A stretch of 64,000 nt of DNA from Hippopus hippopus (Eukaryota; Mollusca; Bivalvia; Cardiida; Cardiidae): assembly GCA_946811185.2 (NCBI GenBank), contig OX328102.1:51189619-51253618 (forward strand), given 5' to 3'. This document shows, one piece after another, positions 23,688-37,254 of the stretch. The translations under genes were made by a program, and so were the position numbers. Positions within the stretch are counted from its first letter, which is position 1, and each line of letters begins with the position of its first letter. The notes beneath the pieces were generated by a model, which searched no databases, was not told the origin of the DNA, and worked only from the letters and a program-made list of their open reading frames with translations.

Positions 23688-24902
23688 ATCTAACAAACAG
23701 TATTGGAAAAGTAGCCATTTGATATTGCAAACTTCCATTTCTTGTTTACGCAATAAAGTCTGCATTTGTTGTCAGATTTTCATGAAACTTGTATTGTTGC
23801 TTTGTATCATCAACAGCTTGAAACCTATTGATTTTGAAAATCTCCTACAAACAGTACGGGAAAAGTAACCATTTGAATTAGCAAATTTCCATTTCTTGTT
23901 TACGCAATAAAGTCGGCATTTGTGGTCAGATTTTTACGAAACTTCTATAGTTCCTTTGTATCATCAACAGCTTGAACACTATTGATTTAAAAAAAAACAT
24001 ACAAATAGTACAGGAAAAGTACCCATTTGAAGTTTCAAATTTCCAATTCTTGTTTACGCAATAAAGTCTGCATTTGTATTCAACTTTTCATGAAACTTTT
24101 ATAGTTGCTTTGTATTATCAACAGCTTAAAGCCTATTGATTTTGAAAAAAATCCAACAAAGAGTATAGTAAAAGTAGCCATTTGAATTTGAAAATATCCA
24201 TTTCTTGTTTACGCAATAAAGTTTGCATTTGTAGTCAGATTTTCATTAAACTTGCACAGTTGCTTTGTATCATCAACAGCTTAAATCCTGTTGATTTTGA
24301 AGAATATGTTAAAGGTAGCCATTTGAAGTTGAAAATATCCATTTTTTGTTTACGCAATAAAGTTTGCATTTGTAGTCAGATTTTCATGAAACTTGCACAG
24401 TTGCTTTCTATCATCAACAACTTGAACGCTATTGATTTTGAAATAAATTTAACAAACAGTGTTGGAAAAGTAGCCATTTGAATTTTCAAATTTCCATTTC
24501 TTGTTTACTCAATAAAGTCTGCATTTGTAGTCAGATTTTCATGAAACTTGTGTAGGTGCTTTGTATGATCAACAGCTAGAACCCATTGATTTTGAAAAAC
24601 ATCCAACGAACAGTACGGTGAAAAGTAGCCATTTGAATTTGAAAATTTCCATTTCTTGTTTACGCAATAAAGTCTGCATTTGTAGTTAGATTTTCATGAA
24701 ACTTGCACAGTTGCTTTGTATCATGAACAGCTTGAACCCTATTCTTTTTAAAAAAAATCCTACAAACAGTACGGGAAAAGTAGCAATTTGAATTTGAAAA
24801 TTTCCTTTTCTTGTTTATGCAATTTATTCTGCATTTGTGGTCAGATTTTTATGAAACTTGCACAGCTGCTTTGTATTATCAACAGCTTGAACCCTATTGT
24901 TT

Positions 24903-25101
24903 AGGGGTGGTAATTATTATCTCCCTTTGTAATGAGAATATAGTGGTTTTAGATTTATAATTGATAAGTCTTTATAGGAAGAAAAGAAAAAAGTGGCTCG
25001 GTTAAAGTTGTACAATAATACGCATTTTTAATCATAGCAAATTCTGTAGGATAATATTATAGGGGAAATAGCTGTTTTCTATTACGGGTTCACTACCTTA
25101 A
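24903..25101 (+). mobile_element. Internally deleted MITE, unit 4
   Basis: 199 bp, left border TTTAGGGG, TTCTGTAGG variant. Confidence 0.85.
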
Positions 25102-26007
25102 ATCTAACAAACAGTATTGGAAAAGTAGCCATTTGATATTGCAAACTTCCATTTCTTGTTTACGCAATAAAGTCTGCATTTGTAGTCAGATTTTCATGAA
25201 ACTTGCACTGTTGCTTTGTATCATGGACAGCTTGAAGGCTATCGATTAAGAAAAAAAATGCAACATACAGTATTGGAAAAGTAGCCATTTGAAGTTCCAA
25301 ATTTCCATTTCTTTTTTACGCAATAAAGTCTGCATTAGCTCCTTTGTATCATCAACAGCTTGAACCCTATTGATTTTGACAAAAAAATCCCATAATTAGT
25401 ACGGGAAAAGTACCCGTTTGAATTTGAAAATTTCCATTTCTTGTTTACGCAATATAATCTGCATTTGTAGTCAGATCTTCATGAAACTTGCATAGTTGCT
25501 TTGTATCATCAACACCTTGAACCCTGTTCATGTCGAAAAAAATCCAACAAACAGTACGGGAAAACTAGCCATTTGAAGTTGAAAATTTCCATTTCTTGTT
25601 TACGCAATTTATTCTGCATTTCTGGTCAGATTTTCATGAAACTTGCACAGTTGCTTTGTATCATCAACAGCTTGAACTCTATTGATTTGGAATTAAATCT
25701 AATAAACAGTATTGAAAAAGTAGCTATTTGATATTGCAAACTTCCATTTCTTGTTTACGCAATCAAGTCTGTACTTGTAGTCAGATTTCCATGAAAGTTC
25801 CACAGTTGCTTTGTATCATCGACAGTTTTAACGGTATCGATTAAGACAAAAAAAAAGCAACATACATTATTAGAAAAGTAGACATATCAAGGTGAAAAAT
25901 TCCATTTCTTCTCTACGCAATAAAGTCGGCATTTATGGTCAGATTTTTATGAAACTTCTACAGTTCCTTTGTATGATCAACAGCTTGATCACTATTGATT
26001 TTAAAAC

Positions 26008-26040
26008 AAAAAAAAAAAAAAAAAAAACCACACACACACA
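26008..26040 (+). repeat. Poly-A/CA microsatellite, unit 4
   Basis: Twenty A, CC, then AC repeats, close to unit 2. Confidence 0.9.
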
Positions 26041-26070
26041 AATAGTACAGGAAAAATACCCATTTGAAGT

Positions 26071-27791
26071 TATATTCCGGACAAGCACTAAATGCTGTAA
26101 AAATGATGATGGAAGGGAAATAACTCAAAGACAGCACGAGGTAGGGTTACAATTTCACGTCATTTCTACTTAAGATGACAAAGTTATTCTCCGGACAAGA
26201 AAAGAAATGCTATAAAAATGAAGATCAAAGGGGGAATAAGTCAAAATTCGTCCTAGGAAGTGTTATGACTGCACTCCGTAATTTTTCAACAATCATGCAT
26301 ACCAAATTTGAAGATGTTTAGACTAGAGATGGCAAAGTTATATTCCGGACAAGCAGAAAATGCTGTAAAAATGACGATCAAAAGGAAAAAACTCAAAGAC
26401 AGCATCAGGTAGAGTTATGGTTCTTTCGCACTGCACTCCGTATTATTGCAACAAACACAAATGCAGAGTTTCAAGTTCAATCGGACTGCAGATGATAAAG
26501 TTAAGGTGAAAGTGAAGATGAAAGTGGAATTATTCACAATCCGAGCTAGGTAGAGTTATTGTTCTTGTGCACTGTACTCCGTAACACTGCAACAAAAAAT
26601 GCATACCAAGTTGGAAGTCGTTCTGACTTGAGATTACAAAGTTATATACCGGACAAGCACTAAATGCACTGAACTGGATGATCAAATGGAAATAACTCAA
26701 AGACAGCACGAGGTAAAGTTACAATTCTTGCACACTGCACTTCCAAATATTGCAACAAATACACATACCATATTTCACGTCATTTCTACTTAAGATGACA
26801 AAGTTATGCTCCAGACAAGCAAGAAATGCTATAAAAATTAACATCAAAGAGGGAATAACTCGAAATTCGTGCTAGAAAGAGTTATGGTTATTGTGCACTG
26901 CACTCAGTAATTTTTCAACAATCATGTATACCAACTTTGAAGATGTTCAGACTAGAGATGGCAAAGTTATATTCCGGACAAGCAGAAAATGCTGTAAAAA
27001 TGACGATCAAAGGGAAAAAACTCAAAGACAGCATCAGGTAGAGTTATGGTTCTTTCGCACTGCACTCCGTATTATTGCAAAAAACACAAATGCAGAGTTT
27101 CAAGTTCAATCGGACTGGAGATGACAAAGTCAAGCTCCGGAAAAAAAACTGGACTTTAAAAATGAAGATGAAAGTGGAATTACTCAAAATCCACGCTAGA
27201 TAGAGTTATTGTTCTTGCGCACTGTACTCCGTAATATGGCAACAAACATGCATACCAAGTTTGAAGTCTTTCTGACTTGAGATGACAAAGTTACATTCCG
27301 GACAAGCACTAAATGCAGTAAAAAAGATGATCAAAGGGAAATAACTCAAAGACAGCACGAGGTAGGGTTACAATTCTTGCGCACTGCACTTCCAAATATT
27401 GCAACAAATAAACATTCCATATTGCAAGTCATTCCTACTTAAGATGACAAAGTTATGCTCCGGACAAGCAAAAAATGCTATAAAAATGAACATCAAAGAG
27501 GGAAAAACTCAAAATTCGTGCTAGGAAGAGTTATGGTTATTGTGCACTCCACTCCGTAATTTTTCAACAATCATGCACACCAACTTTGAAGATGTTCAGA
27601 CTAGAGATGGCAAAGTTATATTCCGGACAAGCAGAAAATGCTGTAAAAATGACGATCAAAGGGAAATAACTCAAAGACAGCATGAGGTAGATTTATGGTT
27701 CTTTCGCACCGTATTATTACAACAAACACAAATGCAGAGTTTCAAGTCAATCGGACTGGAGATGACAAAGCTATGCTCCGGACAAAGAACT
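26071..27791 (-). repeat. Block B of unit 4
   Basis: 1721 bp, same monomer order. It has GATGACAAAGTTATTC near 26174, as in unit 2 and class II. Confidence 0.93.
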
Positions 27792-27883
27792 GGACGCCGC
27801 CCGCCTGCCCGTCGGAAGCCGCCTGGACCCCCGTACGCCATCGGTGATCCCATAATACGTCCCGAATTCGACGGCCATATAAA
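27792..27883. other. GC-rich hinge, unit 4/5 boundary
   Basis: Same sequence as at 6902 with no difference that I can see. Confidence 0.85.
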
Positions 27884-30283
27884 AAAGTAGCCATTTCCAG
27901 TTGAAAATTTCCGTTTCTTGTTTACGCAATAAAGTTTGCATTTGTGGTCAGATTTTCATGAAACTTGTATAGTTGCTTTGTATCATCAACAGCTTGAAAC
28001 CTATTGATTTTGAAAATCTCCTACAAACAGTACGGGAAAAGTAACCATTTGAATTAGCAAATTTCCATTTCTTGTTTACACAATAAAGTCTGCATTTGTG
28101 GTCAGATTTTCATGAAACTTCCACAGTTCCTTTGTATGATCAACAGCTTGAACCTTATTGATTTTGAAAAAGAAATAAAAAACAGTATTGGAAAAGTAGC
28201 CATTTAAAGTGAAAATTTCCATTTCATGTTTAGGCTATAATGTCTGCATTAGTGGTCAGATTTTCAGGAAACTTGCATAGTTGCTTACTATCATCAACAG
28301 CTTAAACGCTATTGATTTTGAAAAACATCCAACAAACAGTAGAGGAAAAGAAGCCATTTGATATTGCAAATATCCATTTCTTGTTTATGCAATAAAGTCT
28401 GCATTTGTAGTCAGATTTTCATTAAACTTGAACGGTTGCTTTGTATCATCAACAGCTTGAATCATATTGATTTGGAAAAATCCAACAAACAGTACGGAAA
28501 AAGTAGCCATTTGAAGATGAAAATATCCATTTCTTGTTTACGCAATAGAGTCTGCATTTGTAGTCAGATTCGCATGAACCTTACACAGTTGCTTTGTGTC
28601 ATCAACAGCTTGAACGCTATTAATTTTGAAATTAATCTAAAAGACAGTACTGGAAAAGTAGCCATTTGAAATAGCAAATTTTCATAACTTTTTTACGCAA
28701 TAAAGTCGGCATTTGTGGTCAGATTTTCATGAAATTTGTACAGTTGCTTTGTATCATAAACAGCTTGAAAGCTATTGATTTTGAAATAAATCTAACAGAT
28801 AGTACTTGAGGGCAGCCATTTGAATTTGCAAATTTACATTTTTTCTTTACACAATAAAGTCTGCATTTGTAATCAGATTTTCATGAAACTTGCACAGTTG
28901 CTTTGTATCATCAACAGCTTGAACACTATTGATTTTTAAATAAATCTAACAAACACTACTGGAAAAGTAGTCATTTGACCTTGCAAATTTCCAATTCGTA
29001 TTTACGCAATAAAGTCTCCATTTGTAGTCAGATTTTTATGACACTAGCACAGTTCCTTTGTATCAAACCGTCTTAGAAAAGTAGCCATTTGAAGGATTTC
29101 CTTTTCTTGTTTACGCAATTAAGTCTGCATTTGTAGTCAGATTTTCATAAAACTTGTATAGTTGCTTTGTATCATCACAGCTTGAACGCTATTGATTAAG
29201 AAAAAATATTGCAACATACAGTATTGGAAAAGTAGCCATTTGAAGGTGAAAATTTCCATTTCTTGTTTACGCAATAAAGTCGGCATTTATGGTCAGATTT
29301 TTATGAAACTTCTATAGTTCCTTTGTATGATCAACAGCTTGAACACTATTGATTTAAAAAAAAACATACAAATAGTACAGGAAAAGTACCCATTTGAAGT
29401 TCCAAATTTCCACTTTTTGTTTACGCAATAAAGTCTGCATTTGTAGTCAGATTTTCACGAAACTTGCACTGTTGCTTTGTATCATCGACAGCTTGAAGGC
29501 TATCGATTTAGGAAAAAAAATGCAACATACAGTATTGGAAAAATAGCCATTTGAAGTTCCAAATTTACATAAATTCTTTATGCAAGAAAGTCGTCATTTG
29601 TGGTTAGATTCTCATGAAATTTGCACAGTTGCTTTCTATCATCAACAGCTTAAAGCCTATTGATTTCGAAAAAAATCCAACAAAGAGTATGGTAAAAGTA
29701 GACATTTGAATTTGAAAATATCCATTTTTTGTTTACGCAATAAAGTTTGCATTTGTAGTCAGATTTTCATGAAACTTGCACAGTTGCTTTCTATCATCAA
29801 CAACTTAAACGCTATTGATTTTGAAATAAATTTAACAAACAGTGTTGGAAAAGTAGCCATTTGAATTTGCAAATTTCCATTTCTTGTTTACTCAATAAAG
29901 TCTGCATTTGTAGTCAGATTTTCGTGAAACTTGTGTAGGTGCTTTGTATGATCAACAGCTAGAACCCATTGATTTTGAAAAATATCCAACGAAAGTACGG
30001 TGAAAAGTAGCCATTTGAATTTGAAAATTTCCATTTCTTGTTTACGCAATAAAGTCTGCATTTGTAGTTAGATTTTCATGAAACTTGCACAGTTGCTTTG
30101 TATCATGAACAGCTTGAACCCTATTCCTTTTGAAAAGAAATCCAACAAACAGTACGGGAAAACTAGCCATTTGAAGTTGAAAATTTCCTTTTCTTGTTTA
30201 TGCAATTTATTCTGCATTTGTGGTCAGATTTTTATGAAACTTGCACAGGTGCTTTGTATTATCAACAGCTTGAATCATATTGA

Positions 30284-30653
30284 TTAAGGTAGTTGACCCA
30301 TAACGCTTTTAGTGCAAAATGGAATAAAATTTCTTTATAGTTGATAAATCAGGATTTATACTGATATAATAAATTTGCAGATTTTCAACCGACCAGAAAT
30401 TCCTTTGATGTCTATCTTGAAATTATTTGTTGATACTTTTGTTAGTCTCTAGAGAAGGGAGGTAATTATTATCTCCCTTTGTTATGAGAATATAGTGGTT
30501 TTAGATTTATAATTGATAAGTCTTTATAGGAAGAAAAGAAAAAAGTGGCTCGGTTAAAGTTGTACAATAATACGCACTTTTAATCATAGCAAATTTTGTA
30601 GGATAATATTATAGGGGAAATAGCTGTTTTCTATTACGGGTTCACTACCTTAA
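30284..30653 (+). mobile_element. Full-length MITE, unit 5
   Basis: 370 bp. The left flank reads GAATCATATTGATTAAGG where other units have GAATCCTATTGATTAAGG. Confidence 0.85.
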
Positions 30654-31871
30654 ATCTAACAAACAGTATTGGAAAAGTAGCCATTTGATATTGCAAACTT
30701 CCATTTCTTGTTTACGCAATAAAGTCTGCATTTGTAGTCAGATTTTCATGAAACTTGTATTGTTGCTTTGTATCATCAACAGCTTGAAACCTATTGATTT
30801 TGAAAATCTCCTACAAACAGTACGGGAAAAGTAACCATTTGAATTAGCAAATTTCCATTTCTTGTTTACGCAATAAAGTCGGCATTTGTGGTCAGATTTT
30901 TACGAAACTTCTATAGTTCCTTTGTATCATCAACAGCTTGAACACTATTGATTTAAAAAAAAAACATACAAATAGTACAAGAAAAGTACCCATTTGAAGT
31001 TTCAAATTTCCAATTCTTGTTTACGCAATAAAGTCTGCATTTGTATTCAACTTTTCATGAAACTTTTATAGTTGCTTTGTATTATCAACAGCTTAAAGCC
31101 TATTGATTTTGAAAAAAATCCAACAAAGAGTATAGTAAAAGTAGCCATTTGAATTTGAAAATATCCATTTCTTGTTTACGCAATAAAGTCTGCATTTGTA
31201 GTCAGATTTTCATTAAACTTGCACAGTTGCTTTGTATCATCAACAGCTTAAATCCTGTTGATTTTGAAGAATATGTTAAAGGTAGCCATTTGAAGTTGAA
31301 AATATCCATTTTTTGTTTACGCAATAAAGTTTGCATTTGTAGTCAGATTTTCATGAAACTTGCACAGTTGCTTTCTATCATCAACAACTTGAACGCTATT
31401 GATTTTGAAATAAATCTAACAAACAGTGTTGGAAAAGTAGCCATTTGAATTTGCAAATTTCCATTTCTTGTTTACTCAATAAAGTCTGCATTTGTAGTCA
31501 GATTTTCATGAAAATTGTGTAGGTGCTTTGTATGATCAACAGCTAGAACCCATTGATTTTGAAAAACATCCAACGAACAGTACGGTAAAAAGTAGCCATT
31601 TGAATTTGAAAATTTCCATTTCTTGTTTACGCAATAAAGTCTGCATTTGTAGTTAGATTTTCATGAAACTTGCACAGTTGCTTTGTATCATGAACAGCTT
31701 GAACCCTATTCATTTTGAAAAAAAATCCTACAAACAGGTACGGGAAAAGTAGCAATTTGAATTTGAAAATTTCCTTTTCTTGTTTAGGCAATTTATTCTG
31801 CATTTGTGGTCAGATTTTTATGAAACTTGCACAGCTGCTTTGTATTATCAACAGCTTGAACCCTATTGTTT

Positions 31872-32070
31872 AGGGGTGGTAATTATTATCTCCCTTTGTA
31901 ATGAGAATATAGTGGTTTTAGATTTATAATTGATAAGTCTTTATAGGAAGAAAAGAAAAAAGTGGCTCGGTTAAAGTTGTACAATAATACGCATTTTTAA
32001 TCATAGCAAATTTTGTAGGATAATATTATAGGGGAAATAGCTGTTTTCTATTACGGGTTCACTACCTTAA
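31872..32070 (+). mobile_element. Internally deleted MITE, unit 5
   Basis: 199 bp. The left border is TTTAGGGG as in class I, but the interior reads TTTTGTAGG as in class II. Confidence 0.85.
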
Positions 32071-32976
32071 ATCTAACAAACAGTATTGGAAAAGTAGCCA
32101 TTTGATATTGCAAACTTCCATTTCTTGTTTACGCAATAAAGTCTGCATTTGTAGTCAGATTTTCATGAAACTTGCACTGTTGCTTTGTATCATGGACAGC
32201 TTGAAGGCTATCGATTAAGAAAAAAAATGCAACATACAGTATTGGAAAAGTAGCCATTTGAAGTTCCAAATTTCCATTTCTTGTTTACGCAATAAAGTCT
32301 GCATTAGCTCCCTTGTATCATCAACAGCTTGAACCCTATTGACTTTGACAAAAAAATCCCATAATTAGTACGGGAAAAGTACCCGTTTGAATTTGAAAAT
32401 TTCCATTTCTTGTTTACGCAATATAATCTGCATTTGTAGTCAGATTTTCATGAAACTTGCATAGTTGCTTTGTATCATCAACACCTTGAACCCTGTTCAT
32501 GTCGAAAAAAATCCAACAAACAGTACGGGAAAACTAGCCATTTGAAGTTGAAAATTTCCATTTCTTGTTTACGCAATTTATTCTGCATTTGTGGTCAGAT
32601 TTTCATGAAACTTGCACAGTTGCTTTGTATCATCAACAGCTTGAACTCTATTGATTTGGAATTAAATCTAACAAACAGTATTGAAAAAGTAGCTATTTGA
32701 TATTGCAAACTTCCATTTCTTGTTTACGCAATCAAGTCTGTACTTGTAGTCAGATTTCCATGAAAGTTCCACAGTTGCTTTGTATCATCGACAGTTTTAA
32801 CGGTATCGATTAAGACAAAAAAAATGCAACATACATTATTAGAAAAGTAAACATATCAAGGTGAAAAATTCCATTTCTTCTCTACGCAATAAAGTCGGCA
32901 TTTGTGGTCAGATTTTTATGAAACTTCTACAGTTCCTTTGTATGATCAACAGCTTGATCACTATTGATTTGAAAAC

Positions 32977-33012
32977 AAAAAAAAAAAAAAAACACACACA
33001 CACACACACACA
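32977..33012 (+). repeat. Poly-A/CA microsatellite, unit 5
   Basis: Sixteen A passing directly into ten CA repeats. No CC spacer, unlike units 1-4. Confidence 0.9.
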
Positions 33013-33042
33013 AATAGTACAGGAAAAATACCCATTTGAAGT

Positions 33043-34763
33043 TATATTCCGGACAAGCACTAAATGCTGTAAAAATGATGATGGAAGGGAAATAACTCAA
33101 AGACAGCACGAGGTAGGGTTACAATTTCACGTCATTTCTACTTAAGGTGACAAAGTTATTCTCCGGACAAGAAAAGAAATGCTATAAAAATGAAGATCAA
33201 AGGGGGAATAAGTCAAAATTCGTCCTAGGAAGTGTTATGACTGCACTCCGTAATTTTTCAACAATCATGCATACCAAATTTGAAGATGTTTAGACTAGAG
33301 ATGGCAAAGTTATATTCCGGACAAGCAGAAAATGCTGTAAAAATGACGATCAAAAGGAAAAAACTCAAAGACAGCATCAGGTAGAGTTATGGTTCTTTCG
33401 CACTGCACTCCGTATTATTGCAACAAACACAAATGCAGAGTTTCAAGTTCAATCGGACTGCAGATGATAAAGTTAAGGTGAAAGTGAAGATGAAAGTGGA
33501 ATTATTCACAATCCGAGCTAGGTAGAGTTATTGTTCTTGTGCACTGTACTCCGTAACACTGCAACAAAAAATGCATACCAAGTTGGAAGTCGTTCTGACT
33601 TGAGATTACAAAGTTATATACCGGACAAGCACTAAATGCGGTGAACTGGATGATCAAATGGAAATAACTCAAAGACAGCACGAGGTAAAGTTACAATTCT
33701 TGCGCACTGCACTTCCAAATATTGCAACAAATACACATACCATATTTCACGTCATTTCTACTTAAGATGACAAAGTTATGCTCCAGACAAGCAAGAAATG
33801 CTATAAAAATTAACATCAAAGAGGGAATAACTCGAAATTCGTGCTAGAAAGAGTTATGGTTATTGTGCACTGCACTCAGTAATTTTTCAACAATCATGCA
33901 TACCAACTTTGAAGATGTTCAGACTAGAGATGGCAAAGTTATATTCCGGACAAGCAGAAAATGCTGTAAAAATGACGATCAAAGGGAAAAAACTCAAAGA
34001 CAGCATCAAGTAGAGTTATGGTTCTTTCGCACTGCACTCCGTATTATTGCAACAAACACAAATGCAGAGTTTCAAGTTCAATCGGACTGGAGATGACAAA
34101 GTCAAGCTCCGGAAAAAAAACTGGACTTTAAAAATGAAGATGAAAGTGGAATTACTCAAAATCCACGCTAGATAGAGTTATTGTTCTTGCGCACTGTACT
34201 CCGTAATATGGCAACAAACATGCATACCAAGTTTGAAGTCTTTCTGACTTGAGATGACAAAGTTACATTCCGGACAAGCACTAAATGCAGTAAAAAAGAT
34301 GATCAAAGGGAAATAACTCAAAGACAGCACGAGGTAGGGTTACAATTCTTGCGTACTGCACTTCCAAATATTGCAACAAATAAACATTCCATATTGCAAG
34401 TCATTCCTACTTAAGATGACAAAGTTATGCTCCGGACAAGCAAAAAATGCTATAAAAATGAACATCAAAGAGGGAAAAACTCAAAATTCGTGCTAGGAAG
34501 AGTTATGGTTATTGTGCACTCCACTCCGTAATTTTTCAACAATCATGCACACCAACTTTGAAGATGTTCAGACTAGAGATGGCAAAGTTATATTCCGGAC
34601 AAGCAGAAAATGCTGTAAAAATGACGATCAAAGGGAAATAACTCAAAGACAGCATGAGGTAGATTTATGGTTCTTTCGCACCGTATTATTACAACAAACA
34701 CAAATGCAGAGTTTCAAGTCAATCGGACTGGAGATGACAAAGCTATGCTCCGGACAAAGAACT
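33043..34763 (-). repeat. Block B of unit 5
   Basis: 1721 bp, same order. It reads CATGCATACC near 33896 (as class II) where units 1-4 have CATGTATACC, and AAATGCGGTGAAC near 33635 where others have CAG or CAC. Confidence 0.93.
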
Positions 34764-34855
34764 GGACGCCGCCCGCCTGCCCGTCGGAAGCCGCCTGGAC
34801 CCCCGTACGCCATCGGTGATCCCATAATACGTCCCGAATTCGACGGCCATATAAA
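34764..34855. other. GC-rich hinge, unit 5/6 boundary
   Basis: Same sequence as at 6902, although unit 5 and unit 6 differ in other parts. Confidence 0.85.
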
Positions 34856-37254
34856 AAAGTAGCCATTTCCAGTTGAAAATTTCCGTTTCTTGTTTACGCA
34901 ATAAAGTTTGCATTTGTGGTCAGATTTTCATGAAACTTGTATAGTTGCTTTGTATCATCAACAGCTTGAAACCTATTGATTTTGAAAATCTCCTACAAAC
35001 AGTACGGGAAAAGTAACCATTTGAATTAGCAAATTTCCATTTCTTGTTTACACAATAAAGTCTGCATTTGTGGTCAGATTTTCATGAAACTTCCACAGTT
35101 CCTTTGTATGATCAACAGCTTGAACCTTATTGATTTTGAAAAAGAAATAAAAAACAGTATTGGAAAAGTAGCCATTTAAAGTGAAAATTTCCATTTCATG
35201 TTTAAGCTATAATGTCTGCATTAGTGGTCAGATTTTCAGGAAACTTGCATAGTTGCTTACTATCATCAACAGCTTAAACGCTATTGATTTTGAAAAACAT
35301 CCAACAAACAGTAGAGGAAAAGAAGCCATTTGATATTGCAAATATCCATTTCTTGTTTATGCAATAAAGTCTGCATTTGTAGTCAGATTTTCATTAAACT
35401 TGAACGGTTGCTTTGTATCATCAACAGCTTGAATCATATTGATTTGGAAAAATCCAACAAACAGTACGGAAAAAGTAGCCATTTGAAGATGAAAATATCC
35501 ATTTCTTGTTTACGCAATAGAGTCTGCATTTGTAGTCAGATTCGCATGAACCTTACACAGTTGCTTTGTGTCATCAACAGCTTGAACGCTATTAATTTTG
35601 AAATTAATCTAAAAGACAGTACTGGAAAAGTAGCCATTTGAAATAGCAAATTTACATAACTTTTTTACGCAATAAAGTCGGCATTTGTGGTCAGATTTTC
35701 ATGAAATCTGTACAGTTGCTTTGTATCATAAACAGCTTGAAAGCTATTGATTTTGAAATAAATCTAACAGATAGTACTTGAGGGCAGCCATTTGAATTTG
35801 CAAATTTACATTTTTTCTTTACACAATAAAGTCTGCATTTGTAATCAGATTTTCATGAAACTTGCACAGTTGCTTTGTATCATCAACAGCTTGAACACTA
35901 TTGATTTTTAAATAAATCTAACAAACACTACTGGAAAAGTAGTCATTTGACCTTGCAAATTTCCAATTCGTATTTACGCAATAAAGTCTCCATTTGTAGT
36001 CAGATTTTTATGACACTTGCACAGTTCCTTTGTATCAAACCGTCTTAGAAAAGTAGCCATTTGAAGGATTTCCATTTCTTGTTTACGCAATTAAGTCTGC
36101 ATTTGAAGTCAGATTTTCATAAAACTTGTATAGTTGCTTTGTATCATCACAGCTTGAACGCTATTGATTAAGAAAAAATATTGCAACATACAGTATTGGA
36201 AAAGTAGCCATTTGAAGGTGAAAATTTCCATTTCTTGTTTACGCAATAAAGTCGGCATTTGTGGTCAGATTTTTATGAAACTTCTATAGTTCCTTTGTAT
36301 GATCAACAGCTTGAACACTATTGATTTAAAAAAAAGCATACAATAGTACAGGAAAAGTACCCATTTGAAGTTCCAAATTTCCACTTTTTGTTTACGCAAT
36401 AAAGTCTGCATTTGTAGTCAGATTTTCATGAAACTTGCACAGTTGCTTTGTATCATCGACAGCTTGAAGGCTATCGATTTAGGAAAAAAAATGCAACATA
36501 CAGTATTGGAAAAATAGCCATTTGAAGTTCCAAATTTACATAAATTCTTTATGCAAGAAAGTCGTCATTTGTGGTTAGATTCTCATGAAATTTGCACAGT
36601 TGCTTTCTATCATCAACAGCTTAAAGCCTATTGATTTCGAAAAAAATCCAACAAAGAGTATGGTAAAAGTAGACATTTGAATTTGAAAATATCCATTTTT
36701 TGTTTACGCAATAAAGTTTGCATTTGTAGTCAGATTTTCATGAAACTTGCACAGTTGCTTTCTATCATCAACAACTTAAACGCTATTGATTTTGAAATAA
36801 ATCTAACAAACAGTGTTGGAAAAGTAGCCATTTGAATTTGCAAATTTCCATTTCTTGTTTACTCAATAAAGTCTGCGTTTGTAGTCAGATTTTCATGAAA
36901 CTTGTGTAGGTGCTTTGTATGATCAACAGCTAGAACCCATTGATTTTGAAAAATATCCAACGAAAGTACGGTGAAAAGTAGCCATTTGAATTTGAAAATT
37001 TCCATTTCTTGTTTACGCAATAAAGTCTGCATTTGTAGTTAGATTTTCATGAAACTTGCACAGTTGCTTTGTATCATGAACAGCTTGAACCCTATTCCTT
37101 TTGAAAAAAAATCCAACAAACAGTTCGGGAAAACTAGCCATTTGAAGTTGAAAATTTCCTTTTCTTGTTTATGCAATTTATTCTGCATTTGTGGTCAGAT
37201 TTTTATGAAACTTGCACAGGTGCTTTGTATTATCAACAGCTTGAATCCTATTGA

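Larger units (their letters stand above)
20918..26070 (+). repeat. Block A of unit 4
   Basis: 5153 bp, same monomer order and MITE positions as units 1-3. A C-to-T change gives AAACTTCTACAG near 21154 where unit 1 has AAACTTCCACAG. Confidence 0.95.
20888..27853. repeat. HOR unit 4 (class I, 6966 bp)
   Basis: Colinear with the other class I units. It shares the long poly-A run (20 A) and several single-base variants with unit 2. It also has private changes, such as CATTTCATATTGC near 21391 where units 1-3 and 5 have CATTTGATATTGC. That change resembles the class II sequence at the same place. Confidence 0.95.
27884..33042 (+). repeat. Block A of unit 5
   Basis: 5159 bp. The left part matches units 1-4. 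The right part (from about 30740) carries many class II-like bases, including TGTAGTCAG after the full MITE at about 30735 and TGTGGTCAG at about 32590 where units 1-4 have TCTGGTCAG. Confidence 0.93.
27854..34825. repeat. HOR unit 5 (class I backbone with class II-like right half, 6972 bp)
   Basis: The layout is class I, with the full MITE at 30284. From the middle of block A rightward it repeatedly carries the base otherwise seen in class II. Examples are AAATTTTGTAGG in the deleted MITE (units 1-4 have AAATTCTGTAGG), CTTGTTTACGC near 32280 (units 1-4 have CTTTTTTACGC), a poly-A run passing directly into CA repeats, and CATGCATACC near 33896 (units 1-4 have CATGTATACC). Confidence 0.94.

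Noticed and set aside
25892..26173. 93-codon frame through the poly-A/CA tract
   Set aside because: Its presence in some units and absence in others follows the length of the homopolymer, as expected by chance.
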